The translations under genes were made by a program, and so were the position numbers. DNA of 64,000 bases from Pycnococcus provasolii (lineage: Eukaryota; Chlorophyta; Pseudoscourfieldiophyceae; Pseudoscourfieldiales): assembly GCA_049487715.1 (NCBI GenBank), contig CP150583.1:62001-126000 (forward strand), in the 5' to 3' direction. This document shows, in pieces, positions 1 through 8,370 of the stretch (position 1 is the stretch's first letter; the number at the start of each line of letters is the position of its first letter). The notes beneath the pieces were generated by a model that had not been told where the DNA came from, searched no databases, and saw only the letters and a list, made by a program, of their open reading frames with translations.

Positions 1-151
1 TGCGCTTGCCTTCGAGTGAGGCGATGAATCCGACGCCGCACGCGTCCCGTTCGCTCAGGATGGTGTCCATGCATCCAACCTCGACAGGGGCGGGATTGGC
101 GGCGGCGGCGGCGTTGGGTGTTGCTTGGCCATTCTGCCGAGATGCTTGTGC
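1..151 (-). CDS. Glutamate synthase (GOGAT), 5' partial, runs off the left edge
   Basis: Read on the minus strand toward base 1, one frame ends in ILSERDACGVGFIAS, which matches the start of the class-II glutaminase domain of glutamate synthases; the Cys of CGVGF is the usual N-terminal nucleophile of the mature enzyme. The ILSER..CGVGFIA wording is closest to what is known of plastid ferredoxin-dependent GOGAT, which makes two glutamates from glutamine and 2-oxoglutarate. The only ATG in frame is at 70 (MDTILSER). The frame stays open upstream through an Ala/Asn/Pro stretch like a transit peptide, and an AG at 152-153 could be a splice acceptor, so the true 5' end is uncertain. Fewer than 50 codons are visible, so Fd- versus NADH-type is not settled. 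Confidence 0.7.
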
Positions 152-1623
152 CTGTGGAGTATATGTGTGTGTGGAGTGAGTGAGCGTGTGATCGAATGCG
201 GAATATTTTGTACATGTGAAATGAAAAAACACCCCACAAAAACAAAGAAAAACTAAGATACAAACACCACATCAAGCAAAAATGTAAAGTCCAACCACCC
301 AATGCATGAAATGCGTTGCATTTGCTTCTTCATCAACGACACCAACAACAACAGGAGTTGATAGGCATATATATTTATTTATATATTGAAAGAAACGCAT
401 ACTGGTTGGTACACACAACAACCATGAACGCATCACCATAACCAACTAAGAAGAACGAAAGACACAACACACAACAAAAGACTTCAAAAGACCACCCAAC
501 GAAAGATACACACAAAACACACACCAGAAAGAAACCACCCGCAAAACACACACCACACACCACACACACCAATCAATCCCACACACAAAAAAAACACACA
601 CCAATCCCACACACACCACCACCGTAATCACAACAAATGAACAAACTTCTTACCCTGTGAGACCCCCTGAGGGAAGATCGAGACGCACGACCACCACGAG
701 CACCACCACGAGCACCAGTAGGCGCCTGCGAGAGCGCCATTCTGAGAGCGAGTGTTGTGAAAGAAATCCGGCAGGGAAGATATGCCAAAAGCTCCGGCGG
801 AGAGCTCCCCCAGGGAGAACAGGGGCCCGGCCCTATCTGCTTCGCCCTTCCTTTCCTTCCCTTTCCTTGAAACGACCGGCGACCTTCTTTCTCTATCCCC
901 ATGAACAAACGCCATTTGCAAAGGAACACTTCAAGGGGGGGTTCTTTTTCTGGTCTTGTTTTTTTTTGTCGAATTTGCCATGCATTTTCACGAGGTTTTG
1001 TTTGCTTAGTTTTGGACTCGTCACGCTGGCGGCGCTAGGGAGAGCCACGAATTTGTCGGCTACGTCACCAGTTCTAGCATCCCTCACTTGCATGGGCATG
1101 GAAAACAACGCCATGGCGATGTAAAATTCCTCAAGTGTCGGGAACGACGTGGATGCGCCAGAAGGAACGCGAAATTAAGGTTAGGCACATGATTCAGAGC
1201 CTTGCGCCTTTTTCGTCGCTTGCCAGGCGACGTCGTCCGGACATCGGCTACTTCTCGGAAGCAAGCCACAATCCATGTCCTTTTTTGCGAAAAAGGGACT
1301 TTTGGCAATCTCTCGAGTGTGAAATTTCTCTGACACTTTACATGTGACTGCACGGCTCATTTTTTGCGACGCGTCATTCTTCAGAATCCTGCGCATATCT
1401 GAGCCTCCCCTCCTTTGCGTGATGCCGCTCGCACCACCTTCTGTCGTCCAGAGCACCTCCTGTTTGTTTTTCTGGAAAGCAGGGACGACCAACCCAAGCA
1501 GCCCTAAGGGCCCAAGCAGCCCAAACCCCGAAACTCCGAACCCAGGCCAACCCCCAAAACCCCCACGGACGACAGAAAGCCTTTTTTTTTTTCTTTCCCC
1601 ACATTCCCAGCAGAGGTTTCTGC
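152..1623. other. Spacer between divergent GOGAT and GID8-like genes
   Basis: About 440-640 is a CA/AC-rich low-complexity tract on the plus strand, possibly an intron or leader of the glutamate synthase gene. From 1500 to 1565 there is a C-rich stretch of the AACCCCAAA type. At 1585-1612 a long pyrimidine run ends in CAG just before the GID8-like start, which looks like a splice acceptor for a 5'-UTR intron. Open frames near 657-1124 (plus) and 893-1114 (minus) carry no recognisable protein signal. Confidence 0.5.
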
Positions 1624-2490
1624 GTGGAGGCCATGCCGCTGTCCTCCGGCGACGGGATGGACACCGCCATGGCGCGCCACAACCACACCAACAACCACAG
1701 CAACAGCACGTCATCTGCAATAAAGCAGCAGTGGCACCGCTTGCTCCTGCGCGCGTCTCTTCAGTCTCCGAGCACTGCAGCTGCAGGTGCCTTGGACCCT
1801 GGGCAGGTTGGGCAGGGGTTGGCTGTTGCCAACCCGGTGCACGCTCTAATTCTCGACTTCCTCGTCACCGAGGGACACGCCGACGCCGCGGTGGCATTCG
1901 CGCGTGAGTCCGCGTCGCAGCAACACGTCGACACAGCCATGATCAAAGCTCGCATGAAAACGAAACAGCTCGTCATGCAGGGTGACGTGGACCGCGCCAT
2001 TGACGAAATCACGCGGGAACACCCGGCGTTCTGGGACGAACACCCTTCGCTGCTCTTCCACCTCAAACTCCAAAAGCTACTACAGCTCATACGAGCAAAG
2101 CAGACGGAAAAAGCTCTCGCGTGCGCGCGTGACGATCTCGCACACATCTCCTTGTCTGACCCTGAGAAACTAAACGAGCTCGAGCGCGCCGTCTCATTGC
2201 TGGCGTTCGACGAGCCGGAAACGTCGCCGCTTGCTGATATGCTCGCGCACGAACGCGTGAAAACAACAGCCAGCCGTCTGAACGCCGCGCTTCTCGCCGT
2301 GCAGAGTCGCTCGCACGCGTCGTCGGAACGCGAGGCGAGGTGCGCGCTCGTCAGCGGGAAAAGGGAGGGAGAGAGTGCACTCTCAGGCTTGTTTCGGCGA
2401 CTCTCGCTCAAGCAGCAGCAGCAGAAGTGGGGTCAGCGTGTGGGTGAGGTGAAAACGTACGTGAGGTGGGACGGAACGCTCGACGCGTGA
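1624..2490 (+). CDS. GID8: GID8/TWA1-like LisH-CTLH-CRA protein (CTLH E3 ubiquitin ligase subunit)
   Basis: A 288-aa protein with the whole GID8 architecture: a polar 65-residue leader, a LisH dimerisation helix (about 71-97, ILDFLVTEGHADAAVAF), a CTLH region (about 104-162, with the hallmark FWDEHPSLLFHLKLQKLLQLI) and a CRA region (about 158-228, ending HERVKTTASRLNAALLA). In yeast and animals GID8/TWA1 is the scaffold joining the RING and receptor subunits of the GID/CTLH ubiquitin ligase, which controls metabolic enzyme turnover in cytosol and nucleus. The N-terminal leader is longer than in most homologues; ATGs at 1633 and 1657 are alternative starts. A TGTAA signal lies at 2610, about 120 bases after the stop. 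RanBP9/10-type proteins share LisH-CTLH-CRA but also carry SPRY, which is absent here. Confidence 0.88.
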   Translation: MEAMPLSSGDGMDTAMARHNHTNNHSNSTSSAIKQQWHRLLLRASLQSPSTAAAGALDPGQVGQGLAVANPVHALILDFLVTEGHADAAVAFARESASQQHVDTAMIKARMKTKQLVMQGDVDRAIDEITREHPAFWDEHPSLLFHLKLQKLLQLIRAKQTEKALACARDDLAHISLSDPEKLNELERAVSLLAFDEPETSPLADMLAHERVKTTASRLNAALLAVQSRSHASSEREARCALVSGKREGESALSGLFRRLSLKQQQQKWGQRVGEVKTYVRWDGTLDA

Positions 2491-2709
2491 AGCACAACCA
2501 ACGTCAACGTCGTGGTTTTGCCCCATGGGCCCCACCCCAGTGCTGCACGCATTTATCTCCCACGGAGACTAAGCTGGCGATGCCCATGCACAAAATAACA
2601 TAGTCTATTTGTAACCTGTATTTTTATCATTCTGTTTTTTTTCTCTCCCCCCTTTTTCTCCGGAGTCTCTGAGGAAATATTGTTGTCAGCGGCGAATCCC
2701 TCGACGGGC

Positions 2710-3684
2710 ATGCAGCCGTCGTCGGCGCGCAGGTCCGCGAAAGCAGCCTCTTCTCGCCGGTTGCTTCTCTTCCTATTCCTGTCACTCCTTCTGTACTTGT
2801 TAAACGTCTTCCGCCGCCGCCGTCTCCAACACGCGCACGACGACGACGGCGACTACAGTCAGGCGTCATGCACGTTCGCCAACACGCCCATCCACCCCGT
2901 GGAGGAGGGCGCAAGGTCCAAGGCATACACGAGCATGCACGCGACGTCAGAAGCAGGTCTGGACCTTGTGCACGCGGTTCAAGGATTCGCTACCACCGAC
3001 CTCTTTCACTTTCACGATAAGAGCCCGTCCGTGAAACCCATTATGCAGGCACTGGAAACACCCGTGCGTGCCGTCGTCATGCCGCTCACCGAACCCGCGC
3101 CGACGGTCGACCGGCTTACTTCCGTCGTCCAAAAACACTTGTCCACGCTTCGTTCGACGTTGGTCTGGCCGCAGGCATCCGCCGCACCTTACCACAGCTC
3201 TTTGCACCACGCAAGCCACCACCAGAACGTCGTTCCGCTCGCCGACGTGCCCGGCGGACGAGCCGCGGAGATTCGAGGTGTCGCCGAAGCCGCCGCGCAC
3301 GCATGTCCACTGACGTTGGCTCTCGCGCGCATCGTCGTCACGCGCGGCGGCGCCGTCGTCGCCGGCTGGCGCGTCAACGGAGGAACCGAACCAGCGACGC
3401 TGCGCAAGTTGCTCGCCAGTGCGCTGCCTTGGTCGCCTGACAAACAGCTGTACGCACCGCCGGACATCGTGCACACGACAGTGGCACGCGTTCTCTCTGT
3501 ACCCGCCACGTCTAATACGCTCGCTCGCATACGCAAGGCAGCGTCGGCGGCGGAGAGCGAGCTGTGTGGTCTCGAGCTCACGGTTCGAGAACTGTGGCAC
3601 GTCGAGGAGTCGGACGTTCTCGCGCTCGCACTTGGTGGGCGATGGAGCAAGCACGCGATACCGCTAAGCGGCACCACGTGCTAG
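2710..3684 (+). CDS. Membrane-anchored 2H phosphoesterase-like protein
   Basis: A 324-aa type II membrane protein: Arg-rich N terminus, one hydrophobic anchor (about residues 17-34, LLLFLFLSLLLYLLNVF) and a large lumenal or cytosolic domain. Two short motifs, YHSSLHHASHH near 162 and HTTVARVL near 255, have the H-x-S/T spacing of the 2H (RNA ligase/cyclic nucleotide phosphodiesterase) fold, in which each His-x-Thr/Ser dyad contributes to hydrolysis of 2',3'-cyclic or 2',5' phosphodiester bonds. Plant proteins described as RNA ligase/cyclic nucleotide phosphodiesterase family share this layout, as recalled. The substrate cannot be read from sequence. The frame is open upstream to a TTG at 2680; the first ATG at 2710 is taken as start. 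A TGTAA motif begins 18 bases after the stop codon. The next gene is convergent. Confidence 0.62.
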   Translation: MQPSSARRSAKAASSRRLLLFLFLSLLLYLLNVFRRRRLQHAHDDDGDYSQASCTFANTPIHPVEEGARSKAYTSMHATSEAGLDLVHAVQGFATTDLFHFHDKSPSVKPIMQALETPVRAVVMPLTEPAPTVDRLTSVVQKHLSTLRSTLVWPQASAAPYHSSLHHASHHQNVVPLADVPGGRAAEIRGVAEAAAHACPLTLALARIVVTRGGAVVAGWRVNGGTEPATLRKLLASALPWSPDKQLYAPPDIVHTTVARVLSVPATSNTLARIRKAASAAESELCGLELTVRELWHVEESDVLALALGGRWSKHAIPLSGTTC

Positions 3685-3756
3685 ACGATTGTATACTTTC
3701 TTGTAAATTTCAACTTGTTCGCCTTTTTTTCAAGAAAGAATTGTGAACACCTTGAG

Positions 3757-4665
3757 CTACTGCTGGTGGTGGTGATATCGCACAAAGGCAGGTCGTTGTC
3801 GTCGTCCTCCTCCGAGGCGAAGATTTCCCACACCAGCCGTTTTCGCCGCGACGTACACCGTTCCTGCCGCGGCACCCGTGAGGAGCAGCAGGTATGTGAC
3901 GACGACCGCGACCGCACCAACGGCGCAGACTGCGAAGAAGAACGTTCCGCTGAGGTACCCCGCGTCAAAGGAGGCGATTAAGCTCGGCAGGCGCCAGCAG
4001 AATATGCACACCGCCATGATCATGCCGATGGTGAAATTGCTGATACCCATCATGAACCACCTGATGAGAAACTCCACCATGGACTCGTCGCGCGCCGCGC
4101 CGCTGAGAAGCGCGAAAAAGCCGTCCCAGAAACTTTGGCGTGTCGCGAATACCTTGCCACTTTCGAACGACTTCCAGAACGACGTGCGTGCTTCGGTGAC
4201 CCCAAAGTCGCTCCAGAGTCCGAGCTTCGCCCTTGCCTTGGCGAGTTTCTTATTCCTCACCGCCTCGATATCCTTGAATGCTCGCAGTGCGAGGTCGCGG
4301 TCGCGTCGTCGCTTAGGTACCAATTTGTTGTAAGGAGATCGAAATCTCCAGAAGAAAACTTCCACGTCGTACAGAGCATTTTCCGCACGAATGAGCGCGT
4401 TGCGTGCCTGTGAGAAGGAGTCTAACGTCTCGACGTCCGCAGACTCGGACAACAAGTTGTACTGTTTCATGTCTGACTCGTTGACTTTGAACGGCGCAGG
4501 TAGCAGCAGCATGGAGAGCAGGCCAAAGATCCACAGGGATCCAAAAACGCGTGCACGTGGTCCCGTAGGCACGTACGACAAGAAAGACATTCCAAGAGAG
4601 GACGAAGCACGCGCAGCAGGCCCCGGGGGCGCGTACACCTCACGATGCTGCTGCTGCGACGCCAT
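3757..4665 (-). CDS. Conserved multi-pass membrane protein, function unknown
   Basis: A 302-aa protein starting MASQQQHREVYAPPG. Hydrophobic segments lie near 46-62 (LWIFGLLSMLLLPAPF), 200-225 (a segment with SNFTIGMIMAVCIFCW) and 236-270 (two closely spaced helices ending GTVYVAAKTAG), with a basic, helical 130-residue loop between the first and second. Loop motifs such as LGLWSDFGV and KVFATRQSFWDGFF look strongly conserved in the style of plant and algal unknown membrane proteins. An upstream in-frame Met would add 20 residues; the MASQQQ start is preferred because it gives a normal cytosolic N terminus. The last 25 residues turn into His/Arg-rich sequence while a neighbouring frame reads EIFASEEDDDNDLPLCDI, so the true C terminus may be shifted by an indel or intron. 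Homology is recalled, not searched. Confidence 0.65.
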   Translation of the reverse strand: MASQQQHREVYAPPGPAARASSSLGMSFLSYVPTGPRARVFGSLWIFGLLSMLLLPAPFKVNESDMKQYNLLSESADVETLDSFSQARNALIRAENALYDVEVFFWRFRSPYNKLVPKRRRDRDLALRAFKDIEAVRNKKLAKARAKLGLWSDFGVTEARTSFWKSFESGKVFATRQSFWDGFFALLSGAARDESMVEFLIRWFMMGISNFTIGMIMAVCIFCWRLPSLIASFDAGYLSGTFFFAVCAVGAVAVVVTYLLLLTGAAAGTVYVAAKTAGVGNLRLGGGRRQRPAFVRYHHHQQ

Positions 4666-4758
4666 AGTTAGTACGAGCGCTGACAGCCTGAGTGAGTGAG
4701 ACTCCGCGGAAATAAGAAGATGCACAGAGACGGTCCGGGGAGGGCACGGAGAGAAACC

Positions 4759-4792
4759 GAACCCTAACCCTAGACCTAACCCTAACCCTAAT
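4759..4792. repeat. Interstitial telomere-like CCCTAA tract
   Basis: About five slightly degenerate copies of CCCTAA (TTAGGG on the other strand) sit between two divergently transcribed genes, 95 bases upstream of the membrane protein start. It may be a telomere-healing scar or a telo-box-type promoter element; in plants AAACCCTAA boxes occur in promoters of growth and translation genes. Confidence 0.7.
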
Positions 4793-5306
4793 CCGAACCA
4801 CTCTATACCCTAATCTTACAACATAGAGGTACGTTCATCATGGACGTCATATGACCTTCATGATGGAATCCTCCCATGCCATGGAGGTCCCTCACCCCCG
4901 GGGGTCACCCCCGAGGGGTCAATCCGGAGGAACCGACCGGGCAAGCAAACCGCAACTATGTACATAATGGGCCCACTGGATAGATTTCCACGGGATGTGA
5001 GCATAACCTTAGGTACAAGCACGTGGTCAATCATACATAATCACGTACAAGCAGTTTCGCCGGCCGGCGTTGTGTCGCCTTAAAGGTAGTACTACCGTAT
5101 TCGGGCTATTCGGGTAACCTTACCGTGGACAAGCCTGGGGCCCAGGGAGGGGGTGGTCAACAACATCGGGCTTAAGCCTGAGGCCGGAAAGGAACTCGGA
5201 TTCCGGGGATATCCCCGATCTGATTTGTCTTGGCCCTCGGGAGGATTTTCAATCGGATTATTTGAGATTGCACTTTCCGATCGCGCAAACTTCACTTGGC
5301 CGAACG
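4793..5306. other. Intergenic spacer with short palindromes
   Basis: No gene is visible. The stretch holds CCCCCGGGGG-type palindromes at about 4895-4920 and is the shared upstream region of two divergent genes. The kinase-like frame is open from about 5262, but no ATG occurs before 5307. Confidence 0.4.
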
Positions 5307-8108
5307 ATGGCCACTGCATCGATGATGTCAAGGTCAAGGCCTTTCATGGGTGTTATCTCGCTCTTGTGGGCGTGGTCGTTGATGTCGTCGTCGTCGTCCA
5401 CCTTCTCGAGCCTTGAAAGGCGTTCTTTCAGTTGTTTTGTCTCCGCAACAACAACACACAGTGACAGCTCGTCGTCGTCGCCGTCCAACCCGTCGGCCTC
5501 TCAGCACCAGGACAGCTCCTTCTCTTTGGACGGCCCGTCGCGACACTGGGCGGCGATCGGTGCCGTGCACGAAAAAACACATAGAGTTGGTACGAACGAC
5601 GACGTCCTCTTGAAGAGAGCACGACTCGCACACGCAGCCGCCGCGCAAGTGCAGAACGACGACGAACTTCAAAGCGACCTTGACGACGAAGACGCCGACG
5701 AACAGCCTGCGCCGATGCAAAGGCCGACGTCGCCGTGCCCGGAAAGAGAGTCGCAGCTCTTCCACGTGTTCGCCGCGTCGCTGCAAGCCACCATGCCAGG
5801 ACAATACGCCGTCCTGTACGGACACGAAAGACTCGCAACGAAAGACAGCATTCTCAGAAACGCCGACATCAGATGGCCGCTGCGTGTGCTCGTCGCTGAC
5901 CACGCCGACGCCGCACGCGCGATACGCGCGCTCGGCGCGCACGTCAACTGCACGGAGCGATTCTGCAGGCAGACGTGCCTTCGTGTCGACGTCGACGCAA
6001 CGCAAGCTTGCGTGCCCATGAACGTGCACTTCCCGGGAGACGGATTCTTTCCGTGGAGATTTACAGACTCCGCGCTCCGCGAGGCTGCGCTGCTGCATGC
6101 ACACGGCAGCGACGACGGCCAAAATGCCGATGACGGCGGCGCTTGCGCGGTGCGCGTGGCGAGCGCATTTCACACGGCGTGCGCCGTCGCGTATACCGCG
6201 TGCGTACACCACGCAGCCATCTCGAAGAGCGCTCACGTGTTGCTTGGGGCACTCGAACCGCTCTCGAAGTTTGGATATAGGGCGGACGATGCGTACGACA
6301 TTCGGCGTGTGTGCGCGCTCGTCGCCACTGTGGTGAGAGACCCGCATCACCACGACAGCGAGCCTTGGACTCTCTGGCCGCCGTCGCGCCCATTTGACGA
6401 CGAAACGCTCCCGTCCATGCCGCTCGCCTTCCCTCTTGCCGCACTCGTTCGAGCGAGACACATCTACGACGACGGAAGCCGAGGTGGCGACGTGCTTTCA
6501 CGCGCGTTCGACCTCAGATGCTCGAGCGCGGAGAGGGCGCCGCTGGCGCTGGGCGGCGGAGTCGCGGCAAAGAACTGGTGCTCGCGCGGGGCGCCTAACG
6601 ACTTGACACTGCCGTCGTTCGCCAAGCAGGCGGCACACGGCCTGGCGGGTCGCGAGCGCGCTATTCTTGCGCACCTGCGCGACGAAACGAGACTAGGATG
6701 GCCGCATCTCACCGCGAACATTTCGGGCACCACCAACACCGCCCCGTCATCATCTTCCAACATCGATGCCATGGCAAAGGGCGTGTGCGGTCTCCCGCCA
6801 TTTGCACAACCCACAGGTAGTGGGGGTGCATTTGTAGGCCCGGATCTGCATGCTCAGCACTTCGTCGGCGACGCGTCGCTTGATCATCTCGAAGAGGAGC
6901 TCGAACGACGTGGGAAAAATCGCATGGAGAGGTACAAGGCTCTGCGCATATTCCTCCTCGATCTCGTCGATTCGCTCATCGCGATGCGCACGCTGGGCAT
7001 AAAGCACGGCGACTTGTGCCCTGCTCACGTGCGCCTCGTATTTTGCCACGTTTCCGACGACGCGTTACCTCCGCGGTATCGCCTGCTCACGAGACTGCCT
7101 CTACACTGGGCACCAGAGGCGAGTGCTTCACTCAACATCATGCCGAGCACGCCGGAGCTTCGCGTGCAGCCCGTTCTCGTCGACTTTGGATGGGCAACCG
7201 CCGCGAGATTTTCCTCCGAGCTGCGCGAGCACCCAATTGGCGAGAGCGCGCGGCTGAAGGGGCTTCGCTTCGGACTTCGGCCACCGCCAAATGCAGACTC
7301 GGACGCCTGGATGATTGGAGCTGCCCTGCGCGACGCGCTTGGCGCGTTCCCGCCAGCGCTTCCCCTCGCTGACGTAATGCAGACGCTCCCCACTCCCCCG
7401 CTGAGCGCGGTGCGGCGCTGGATCGAGCGGCCGCCGCCCCTGGAATCAATAGATCAGGCGTCGCTGGAGGATCGATGCGAAGCGCTGTGCTCAAGACGAC
7501 TTGCAGAAGGTCGCGATGCCGATACGGCGCGCGATGCACTACGCCCCCTCCTGCTTGACGACGTTCGATCGAATCGTACCATCAAGCGATGTGGTGCGTC
7601 GTCAGCAATGGCCGCAGCTCTCGATGCACGTTCTCGCGATCTGGCTGCAAGCGGACGTCTCACGCAGGCAGCGTCCATAGCGCTCCAATCCGCCGCGGTG
7701 CTCCAGGAAGCCTTGATCGAGGAGGAACGCAAGCACGACGATGGCGCTGGAACTGGTGCCACTATGTTAAATGGCGGCGGCGGGGACGCGATGGTAAATG
7801 AGCGTTCACGTCGCATATCCACGGCAGCACGAGAACTGTGCCGCGCACATAATAATCTCGGTGTTTTGTACACGCACCTCGACCTTCCTTTGCACGCGAA
7901 ACGTCATCTGAATCGCGCGATCGCTTTGGATGCGCACTGCATCGGCGCGTCAGAAAATTTGGAGCACGTCACATGGCAGCACGACGGCGTGCTGTCCTTG
8001 ATGGATTCATACCGCTCGGCTGTTCCAGATATCACGGCGCGTCGCTCTCGCACACCGCCTTCCACCGCGCATTATCCTCCCACTGGCGGTCACGACGACG
8101 AGTTGTAA
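5307..8108 (+). CDS. Protein-kinase-like protein with N-terminal leader and C-terminal TPR
   Basis: An uninterrupted 933-aa frame. Residues about 12-45 form a hydrophobic, Ser-rich leader (MGVISLLWAWSLMSSSSS), so entry to the secretory pathway is likely. Around residues 555-660 is a kinase C-lobe signature: HGDLCPAHVRL corresponds to the HxDxxxxN catalytic loop, with His in place of the metal-binding Asn, and VLVDFGWA corresponds to the DFG magnesium site. A clear Gly-rich loop and VAIK lysine are not visible, so the fold may be atypical or inactive. Near the C terminus ELCRAHNNLGVLYTHLDLP is a TPR-like helix pair. The middle is Cys/His rich (CTERFCRQTC). I know no named family with this order; a lumenal pseudokinase is the working idea. 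Codon choice is uniform and GC-rich. Confidence 0.6.
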   Translation: MATASMMSRSRPFMGVISLLWAWSLMSSSSSTFSSLERRSFSCFVSATTTHSDSSSSSPSNPSASQHQDSSFSLDGPSRHWAAIGAVHEKTHRVGTNDDVLLKRARLAHAAAAQVQNDDELQSDLDDEDADEQPAPMQRPTSPCPERESQLFHVFAASLQATMPGQYAVLYGHERLATKDSILRNADIRWPLRVLVADHADAARAIRALGAHVNCTERFCRQTCLRVDVDATQACVPMNVHFPGDGFFPWRFTDSALREAALLHAHGSDDGQNADDGGACAVRVASAFHTACAVAYTACVHHAAISKSAHVLLGALEPLSKFGYRADDAYDIRRVCALVATVVRDPHHHDSEPWTLWPPSRPFDDETLPSMPLAFPLAALVRARHIYDDGSRGGDVLSRAFDLRCSSAERAPLALGGGVAAKNWCSRGAPNDLTLPSFAKQAAHGLAGRERAILAHLRDETRLGWPHLTANISGTTNTAPSSSSNIDAMAKGVCGLPPFAQPTGSGGAFVGPDLHAQHFVGDASLDHLEEELERRGKNRMERYKALRIFLLDLVDSLIAMRTLGIKHGDLCPAHVRLVFCHVSDDALPPRYRLLTRLPLHWAPEASASLNIMPSTPELRVQPVLVDFGWATAARFSSELREHPIGESARLKGLRFGLRPPPNADSDAWMIGAALRDALGAFPPALPLADVMQTLPTPPLSAVRRWIERPPPLESIDQASLEDRCEALCSRRLAEGRDADTARDALRPLLLDDVRSNRTIKRCGASSAMAAALDARSRDLAASGRLTQAASIALQSAAVLQEALIEEERKHDDGAGTGATMLNGGGGDAMVNERSRRISTAARELCRAHNNLGVLYTHLDLPLHAKRHLNRAIALDAHCIGASENLEHVTWQHDGVLSLMDSYRSAVPDITARRSRTPPSTAHYPPTGGHDDEL

Positions 8109-8154
8109 CGACATGTACAGTACCATATTTTTTTCACTCGTCAATGTTTATCGC

Positions 8155-8185
<31 letters not shown>

Positions 8186-8370
8186 GCCGCGGCGCTACCC
8201 TGAAACTACTACTCGCAACAGTCCTCCACTAGTTTACACTCTAGACAGTCGACAAAGGGGCGTCTTACATAGAGTTTACAACAAGACAGGTGAACAAAAG
8301 CAGAAGTTTCTATCGTAGTATATTTACTTGGATTGGAATTGCTGAAAAATAAAATAAGATCAACATTTGA
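8109..8370. repeat. Intergenic region with GCC trinucleotide microsatellite
   Basis: The convergent 3' flanks of two genes. At about 8150-8196 a (GCC)n run of about 14 near-perfect units occurs. On the minus strand a TGTAA polyadenylation signal (8276-8280) lies about 90 bases beyond the stop of the next gene. Confidence 0.6.

Noticed and set aside
657-1124. 155-codon plus-strand frame and a 73-codon minus-strand frame (893-1114)
   Set aside because: Composition follows local base bias (Thr/Arg runs, Lys runs); no motif, leader or polyadenylation signal supports either.
5334-6461. 375-codon minus-strand frame inside the kinase-like gene, and similar long antisense frames in other GC-rich genes
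   Set aside because: Arg-rich shadow frames typical of GC-rich coding DNA; the sense frames carry the domain motifs.
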